From assembly GCA_910588905.1 (NCBI GenBank), contig CAJURZ010000008.1:1-64000 (forward strand): 64,000 nucleotides of DNA, given 5' to 3'. The translations under genes and the position numbers were made by a program. Positions 58,802 to 64,000 of the stretch are shown one piece after another. This DNA comes from an uncultured Eggerthellaceae bacterium. Its GTDB lineage: Bacteria > Actinomycetota > Coriobacteriia > Coriobacteriales > Eggerthellaceae. The first letter of the stretch is position 1. Every line of letters begins with the position of its first letter. The notes beneath the pieces were generated by a model. That model was given only the letters and a program-made list of their open reading frames with translations. It was not told the DNA's origin and made no database searches.

Positions 58802-59800
58802 TTAGAGAGGACTGGGGATGGGGATCCTCCAGAGGATAGTGCCGAACGGGCTGTTATTCCAGAAGACACCCAGCTGACGCGCCATGCTCTCTCCGTAAAG
58901 GCCAGCCCAGATGATCAGGCATAGAACGGCGATGACCACTAGCATGACAAGGCCGAATATGAGACCCACGGTAGCGAAGATGTTCCCCGTTTCCGCCTTG
59001 GGGGCACGGCCGCCTGCGCGCCGATAGGACTTGTACATCATCCGGACGACCAGCCCCAAGATGATGCCGATGGGCGGGATGACGGCGAAGATGACGGACA
59101 GGATGCCCAAGATGAGGAACAGCGTGGCTTTCCCTGCAGAGGGCGCGGGGCCGACAGGCACTGGAACCTCTTCCCGCTGCTTCTGAACGCGCTTCTGCTC
59201 CTTCGCCGCTGCCTTAGCCGCTTTCTTGTCCATAGCCTCAGGCATGGAGACGGGCTCTGGCACAGGTGAAGGGGACGCCTGGACTGGAGCTGCTTGCGGC
59301 ATGGGAGCTTGGGCCTGCTGAGGCTGCTGCACGGGCTGGGGCATCTGCCCATAACCCTGAGGAGCAGCGCTGGGATAGCCCTGCATCTGAGCGGGATCTT
59401 GCACCGGAGGCATCTGGCCGTAGCCCTGGGTGGGAGCATAGCCCTGCATGTACTGCTGGTCTGCCTCACCATAGGGAATCTGGCCGCTCAGAGAAGGATC
59501 CGCTTCGGGATACCCTGCCTGAGCATAGCCGTAGTAAGGGTCTTGCTGCAGAGGCGGCTGGCCATACATGCCCTGGTTCGGGTCAGCATACATCTGGGTT
59601 GGGTCCATATAGCCCTGCCCCATTTGAGTAGGATCAGCGTACTGCTGAGCATAGATCTCTTGGGGAGAGGGCATGGATGCCCCGTAGCCCTGCGGGTACT
59701 GACCCCAGGCCGGATCAGCCTGAGGGTACAGAGAGGGATCTACCGGATCCCCGTAGCCGAGAGGTTGACCGTTCGCGTCGTATCTCATGTTGTCAGGCAT
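58802..59800 (-). CDS. Membrane protein with Pro/Gln/Tyr/Gly-rich low-complexity N-terminus
   Basis: It has 332 residues. Residues 1-195 are prion-like low complexity with repeats of the type QGYGQMPQ, DPTQM and YAQQYADP. A Lys/Ala-rich stretch follows, then two membrane segments (about 223-250 and 275-300) resembling the DUF4190 arrangement, ending near IPIPSPL. Function unknown. It sits downstream of cydB (95 bp) and may be a separate unit. Confidence 0.78.
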   Translation of the reverse strand: MPDNMRYDANGQPLGYGDPVDPSLYPQADPAWGQYPQGYGASMPSPQEIYAQQYADPTQMGQGYMDPTQMYADPNQGMYGQPPLQQDPYYGYAQAGYPEADPSLSGQIPYGEADQQYMQGYAPTQGYGQMPPVQDPAQMQGYPSAAPQGYGQMPQPVQQPQQAQAPMPQAAPVQASPSPVPEPVSMPEAMDKKAAKAAAKEQKRVQKQREEVPVPVGPAPSAGKATLFLILGILSVIFAVIPPIGIILGLVVRMMYKSYRRAGGRAPKAETGNIFATVGLIFGLVMLVVIAVLCLIIWAGLYGESMARQLGVFWNNSPFGTILWRIPIPSPL

Positions 59801-59895
59801 GTCTGACCCTTTTCATCGACAGAGTTGTCGTTTCATTGTACTAGACCTGCGCCCTTACGGGTGTGGGTTTTTGGAGAACGCTGCTCTATGCCCTG

Positions 59896-60936
59896 CTACT
59901 CCACCTCTACCCTACCGCGGAACGTCCTATAGATGAGCACGTGGTAGAGCAACACGAGGGGCAGACCGATGCAGAGGATCACGGTCATGCAGGTGAGCGA
60001 CATCTCGCTGGCTCCTGCGCTCATGAGCGTGATGGCCGGCCCTACGCTATCCGGAGAGGCCATCACCAGCACCGGGAACATGCTGCACGCTAGCAGGAAG
60101 ACCAGCGCCACCGCAGACGCGCTCTGCAGAAGGAAGATCCGCAGGCTCATCTTCACCTCTTGGTTCTTGCGCTCGTTATACCCGATATACATGGCAGCCC
60201 CCATGGCCACGACGAACAGCGCAGCGCAGAGGAAGCGCGGTACCGCCAACAGGGGCAGCATCTCCACGGATCCGCTCATCATGGCGAAGATGCACACGGT
60301 GAGCCCAGCGAACAGCACCAAGCAGGCCAGCTGGCTTGGAACCCGCAGCGCCTCTGCCCGCTGCTGAAGACCACTGCCGAGAGGCGCTTTCAGCGCCAGC
60401 CAGCAGGCCCCTGCGGCAACGAACATGGCAAGCCCCAGGATGCCGGTGAGCAGGGTGAAGGGGGTGACCAGTCCCAGAAGCGGCACGCCGGTGTAGTTGC
60501 CATTGACATCCATGGGGATGCCAGCGACCACATTGCCGACGGCAACACCGAAGAGGATCCCCGGCAAGAGTGACCCCAAGAAGAAGCAGACGTTCCACAC
60601 CTTGCGCCATTTCGGGTCACCTTCGTAGAACTCGAAGCTCACCGCGCGCACGATGAGGGCGAAGAGCACCAACATGATAGCCAGGTAAAAGCCAGAGAAT
60701 GTCGTGGCATAGGCATCGGGGAACGCAGCGAACAGGGCACCGCCCGCCGTGAGCAGCCACACTTCGTTGCCGTCCCACACCGGCCCGATTGCCCGGCGAC
60801 AGATATGCTCATCCCGCTCGTCTTTGCAGAGGAAGGGGTACAGGATGCCCACGCCGAGGTCGAAACCATCCAACACGAAGTACCCGGCGATGAGCAGGAA
60901 GATAAGGAAGAACCACAGCACAGCAAGGACGCTCAT
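59896..60936 (-). CDS. cydB: Cytochrome bd quinol oxidase subunit II
   Basis: It has 346 residues with about nine membrane helices. CydB signatures: WFFLIFLLIAGYFVLDGFDL, GVGILYPFL, and GPVWDGNEVWLLTAGGALFA. With CydA it oxidises quinol and reduces oxygen at high affinity, protecting an anaerobe from traces of oxygen. Its ATG overlaps the cydA stop by 4 bp. No cydCD follows in this window. Confidence 0.97.
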   Translation of the reverse strand: MSVLAVLWFFLIFLLIAGYFVLDGFDLGVGILYPFLCKDERDEHICRRAIGPVWDGNEVWLLTAGGALFAAFPDAYATTFSGFYLAIMLVLFALIVRAVSFEFYEGDPKWRKVWNVCFFLGSLLPGILFGVAVGNVVAGIPMDVNGNYTGVPLLGLVTPFTLLTGILGLAMFVAAGACWLALKAPLGSGLQQRAEALRVPSQLACLVLFAGLTVCIFAMMSGSVEMLPLLAVPRFLCAALFVVAMGAAMYIGYNERKNQEVKMSLRIFLLQSASAVALVFLLACSMFPVLVMASPDSVGPAITLMSAGASEMSLTCMTVILCIGLPLVLLYHVLIYRTFRGRVEVE

Positions 60937-62468
60937 CGTGCATCGCCTCCCTTCGGGGCAGCCTCATCTTCGGTGAGAGCCACCTCTTCCAAACTGTCGT
61001 CAGAAGCGGCCACGACCACCGCTTCGCCCGTCTTCTCAACTTCGGCGGCCTCTTTGAAGCTGACCTCGGTGACCTTCGCCTCCACAGGAGCGTCCTTCAC
61101 AGGACCCTCCTTGATGAACCGGGCGATGACCCGCCACCAACCGATGAACAGCATGAGATAGACCAAGAGGAACAGAGCCAAGGTCAGCACCACCTCGAAG
61201 GGCTGCACGGAAACGCTGGTACCCGCATCCGTGGGGAGGTAGACCTGATCCGGCCCTGACGTTGACGGATAGACCACATAGGGTTGGCGTCCCACCTCAG
61301 CTGTGAGCCACCCCGTCTGGATGGCCAGGAACGGGAAGAGCGGGGAGATGATCAGCAGCCACTGCAGCCACTTCATATTCCACACGCCGTGCTTCGCCTT
61401 CTTGCGACCGAAGACAGCGGCCAAGATGAGGCATATCACGATAACGCCGAATAGGGCCACCATGATGTGATACACCTGGTAGACGAAGTTCACCGGAAGC
61501 TCATCTATATCCAGGTCAGGGAACGTGCCTACCTGCTGGTCCTCCACAAGACCAGGATACTCTGTGTCCCACGTGCCTGTAGCCAAGAAGCTGGTGCCTC
61601 CCGGGATGCCGAAGGTGGTAGAGCTGCGGCTCTCCTCATCCACCCAGCCGAACAGCGAGAGCTCCGGCGGTTCCGTGTCATATTGGCCTTCCATCATGGC
61701 CAGCTTCGTAGGTTGCTCCTCCCAGACCTCTACAGCAGAGGCATGGGCAGCGCCCAGCAGGCAGACGGTGGAGACGACACCCACCAAGCACCCTACGCGC
61801 AACATCTTCTTAGCGGCCTGAGGGTGCACCTTCTTATGCATATACCAAGCAGCTACCGCCATGGTGACGAAAGCGCCCATGACGAGCACCGCCAAGATGG
61901 TATGGCTATACCGAGGCAGCGTTGAAGGGTTGAAAGCGGCAGCGAAGAAGTCTGTGATGACCGCTTCGTTGCCCGCCGGGGAATAGACGGCTCCTGCCGG
62001 GGTCTGCATCCAGGAGTTCGCAATGAGGATCCAGAGGGCAGACAGAGCAGAGCCCGCGAATGTGAGCCATGCGCTGGCTACATAGAATGCAGGCTTGATC
62101 TTGTTGCGTCCGAAGATGATGAATCCCAAGAAGATGGATTCCAAGAAGAAGGCGAACAAGGCTTCGGCCGCCAAGGGTGCCCCGAAGATGTCGCCCACGA
62201 ACCGGGAGTAGTTCGCCCAATTCGTACCGAACGAGAACTCCATGGTGATGCCCGTTGCCACGCCTATGGCGAACGTTGCCGTATAGATGCGCACCCACAT
62301 CCGAGCTAGCGCGTCATCTTCCGGATCCTTGGATCGGAAGGCCTTGGTGACGAAGATCGCCATGATGAGGCCTATCCCGATGGTGATCGGCACGAAGATG
62401 AAGTGGTAGCTGGCTGTGAGGGCGAACTGGATCCGCGACAAGAGCACCGGGTCAGCGAAGATATCCAT
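60933..62468 (-). CDS. cydA: Cytochrome bd quinol oxidase subunit I
   Basis: It has 511 residues. Haem ligands can be seen: His in LTASYHFIF (about His22), His in RYSHTILAVL (b595) and Met in VYHIMVALFG (b558). The quinol loop has EEQPTKLAMMEGQYDT, and GWLTAEVGRQPYVVY is the conserved cytoplasmic motif. The Q-loop is of the short type. The C-terminus has an acidic tail of about 50 residues. Confidence 0.97.
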   Translation of the reverse strand: MDIFADPVLLSRIQFALTASYHFIFVPITIGIGLIMAIFVTKAFRSKDPEDDALARMWVRIYTATFAIGVATGITMEFSFGTNWANYSRFVGDIFGAPLAAEALFAFFLESIFLGFIIFGRNKIKPAFYVASAWLTFAGSALSALWILIANSWMQTPAGAVYSPAGNEAVITDFFAAAFNPSTLPRYSHTILAVLVMGAFVTMAVAAWYMHKKVHPQAAKKMLRVGCLVGVVSTVCLLGAAHASAVEVWEEQPTKLAMMEGQYDTEPPELSLFGWVDEESRSSTTFGIPGGTSFLATGTWDTEYPGLVEDQQVGTFPDLDIDELPVNFVYQVYHIMVALFGVIVICLILAAVFGRKKAKHGVWNMKWLQWLLIISPLFPFLAIQTGWLTAEVGRQPYVVYPSTSGPDQVYLPTDAGTSVSVQPFEVVLTLALFLLVYLMLFIGWWRVIARFIKEGPVKDAPVEAKVTEVSFKEAAEVEKTGEAVVVAASDDSLEEVALTEDEAAPKGGDAR

Positions 62469-62504
62469 AACCCCTCCTTGAGAACCGCTTCCTCACCTGA
62501 GGGG

Positions 62505-62510
62505 ATTATA
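62505..62510 (-). promoter_or_regulatory. -10 box of cydAB promoter
   Basis: The minus strand reads TATAAT at 62510-62505, about 40 bp before the cydA ATG. The -35 (agttgc at 17 bp) is weak. Confidence 0.5.
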
Positions 62511-62587
62511 TCCTTGAAAGCCTTCCGCAACTGCGCGTTTTGTGGGTCATTCAGTCAACGTGTCCCCGACATTCACCCCGGGAAAAC

Positions 62588-62623
62588 GCTGATGCCTCCC
62601 TGCAGATGCAGGGAGGCATCAGC
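62588..62623 (-). terminator. Rho-independent terminator of oleate hydratase
   Basis: A perfect 16 bp stem (GCTGATGCCTCCCTGC / GCAGGGAGGCATCAGC, loop of 4) is followed on the minus strand by GTTTTCC, 43 bp after the stop. Confidence 0.9.
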
Positions 62624-62666
62624 AACAGCCTTGAGGGAAGGGCGTATAAGCTGGCCGTCAGGAACC

Positions 62667-64000
62667 CTAATGGATCCCCGGCCACACGGCACCAACGGCT
62701 GGTTCGTAGACATCGGCATTCTCAGCATCCGTGGGGATGACCTTGAACTCCTTCAGGAGCCCATACACGTCCGTGTCCTTGATGGCGTCCAGCCCCTTCG
62801 CCAAGAGCAGCTTCTCTATCAGGCTCATGTTCATGTCCGTGGCGGGCTTGCCATCCCGCAGTAGCACGGTGGCGTTCAGTAGCACGCGCAGGTCGAATGC
62901 GCTGCCCCATACCTCGGGCACGCCGCGGTCGATGTCAAGCAGCGTGTACACCGCCTCCATGCCGGTTCGCATGGAGTATTCCGTGGTGAAGATGGTATCG
63001 CGCGGGGTCTCAGCGAACTGGCCGACGAAGGCGAAGTTCACAGCGCCATCAGGTACGACCAACGGGCGATCCGCATGGGCGCGGGGCATGAAGAACGCCG
63101 TGATATAAGGCATCATGCAGGGCACGGTGTTGGCGCTGTTCGTTGCAAGCTCCTCGATCTGCTCCTCGGGCACGCCAATGTGATACAGCCATTCTTGGCA
63201 GATCTCCTTACCAGTGCAGTCGCGCATGGGCTTCTGTATATAGTTGCCGGACTTGTCAGTGAACAGGCCGTAGAGCCACACGCACACGGTACCGGGCTCC
63301 TGGGCGCGGAATTGCGGCTGGCGATTGATGGTCCAGGAGAGCAGCCAATTGGAATCCTTGACGGACACGATGCCGCCTGTGACCACGTTGCCCGAAAGCG
63401 GATCGCGCCTGCAGATGTCCTTGATGTAGGGCAGGATCCTATCGTCCAGGGTGGTGACGGTAGCGCTCTCCCAATTGCTGAGCTCAGGGGCAGAGCAGAA
63501 CTTCTCAGGGTGACCGAACTCAGGGCTCTGGACAGCGATGCGCTTCCACAGGTCCCAGCCGTCCCCGGGCACCAGCGTGGGGTCGAACGCTGCTGGCGTA
63601 TCTTGACTGCCGAAGGAAGAGTGGGCCACGCAGCTACCCGGCGTGATGAAGACCAGGTCATCCTCGGTGAGCGCGATGACCTCTTCGGCGCCCTGGATGG
63701 CAGGATCGCCCGCACCCGGCAGCCCCTCGGCGGCATCTTCTATCCCCGCATCCTTGCCGCGCATGAGGCGCAACTCGGTAGCGATCTTGCGGTTGTTATC
63801 CTTGGCATCACTACATGAGAAGTTCACATCAGTCACATGGGTGTTGAATTGGAAGTCCACGCCATGGGCCTGAAGGTAGTTCTGCAGCGGCAGGATCATG
63901 GATTCGTACTGGTTGTAGCGCGTGAAACGCAGCGCGCTGAAGTCAGGGAGTCCGCCCAGATGATGGACGAAGCGGGTGATGTAGCGCTTCATCTCCAGAG
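62667..64000 (-). CDS. ohyA: Oleate hydratase (N-terminal part outside window)
   Basis: About 444 codons are present; the frame is open to the right edge (LEMKRYITRFVHHL). This FAD enzyme hydrates oleic acid and related unsaturated fatty acids to 10-hydroxy acids (myosin-cross-reactive antigen family). Seen: RFTRYNQYESMILPL, LTEDDLVFITPGSC, VTGGIVSVKDSNWLLSWTINRQPQF, and FVGQFAETPRDTIFTTEYS near the C-terminal FAD contact. The usual length is about 570-590, so roughly 130 residues, including the FAD-binding Rossmann start, lie beyond the edge. Together with bile and fatty acids as habitat, it suggests a gut or oral niche. Confidence 0.96.
   Translation of the reverse strand, partial: LEMKRYITRFVHHLGGLPDFSALRFTRYNQYESMILPLQNYLQAHGVDFQFNTHVTDVNFSCSDAKDNNRKIATELRLMRGKDAGIEDAAEGLPGAGDPAIQGAEEVIALTEDDLVFITPGSCVAHSSFGSQDTPAAFDPTLVPGDGWDLWKRIAVQSPEFGHPEKFCSAPELSNWESATVTTLDDRILPYIKDICRRDPLSGNVVTGGIVSVKDSNWLLSWTINRQPQFRAQEPGTVCVWLYGLFTDKSGNYIQKPMRDCTGKEICQEWLYHIGVPEEQIEELATNSANTVPCMMPYITAFFMPRAHADRPLVVPDGAVNFAFVGQFAETPRDTIFTTEYSMRTGMEAVYTLLDIDRGVPEVWGSAFDLRVLLNATVLLRDGKPATDMNMSLIEKLLLAKGLDAIKDTDVYGLLKEFKVIPTDAENADVYEPAVGAVWPGIH

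Overview
The window is about 64 kb of high-GC chromosome (roughly 60% by eye) from a strictly or mostly anaerobic actinobacterium, most likely class Coriobacteriia, family Eggerthellaceae. This placement is inferred from the gene set: a catechol-dehydroxylase/pyrogallol-transhydroxylase-like molybdoenzyme facing a polytopic membrane LuxR-type regulator, a rubrerythrin, cytochrome bd oxidase, oleate hydratase, type III glutamine synthetase and a trichomonad-type IMP dehydrogenase. Both ends cut a gene: a molybdoenzyme at the left and oleate hydratase at the right. Most genes lie on the minus strand in short runs with 0-30 bp gaps, ATGA or TAATG overlaps and a few TTG starts placed directly after a stop codon.

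Layout. 1-3163: molybdoenzyme and divergent LuxR regulator. 3220-8101: short SerA, SanA-like protein, leuS, and divergent engB. 8102-8338 and 9857-10954: intergenic arrays of REP-like palindromes around guaB. 10955-17573: M18 aminopeptidase, rubrerythrin, Nudix plus LMW-phosphatase pair, and an ilvE-cimA-yerC-like operon for isoleucine synthesis. 17783-23194: glutamine synthetase III with a PurF-like protein lacking the glutaminase cysteine, an rRNA methyltransferase-like protein, and rplM-rpsI. 23459-28150: CmpB-like membrane protein, HAD hydrolase, hom, lysA. 28192-29932: serpin lipoprotein and MoaE-like protein. 30281-35714: purC, an unknown membrane protein and purL. 35799-43877: DinG-type exonuclease-helicase, a two-component system, and a Tat-exported propeller-like protein. 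43923-54009: TauE/SafE exporter, glycosyltransferase, two single-pass proteins with related outer domains, an orphan LytS-type kinase, purB, and an unusual Ser/Thr kinase. 54404-54490: tRNA-Leu(CAG). 54584-62468: single-pass protein, two Trk/Ktr NAD-binding proteins, a probable murein hydrolase with a structured leader, a CorC-like CBS protein, a Pro/Gln/Tyr-rich membrane protein, and cydAB. 62667-64000: oleate hydratase (partial).

Most notable observations: (1) at least 17 REP-like palindromes with a constant GTAG foot and compensated stems, including a two-palindrome unit copied at two loci 19 kb apart; (2) a Ser/Thr kinase whose N-lobe carries about 285 extra residues between the VAIK lysine and helix C; (3) an inverted, interrupted copy of the 3' end of tRNA-Leu directly downstream of it; (4) a PurF homologue with Gly in place of the nucleophilic Cys beside glutamine synthetase; (5) an IMP dehydrogenase that looks like the Tritrichomonas enzyme; (6) a molybdoenzyme whose N-terminal Fe-S cysteines are replaced; (7) a structured leader before a murein hydrolase-trk operon. 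Nothing in the window looks like a CRISPR array, prophage or intact insertion sequence.
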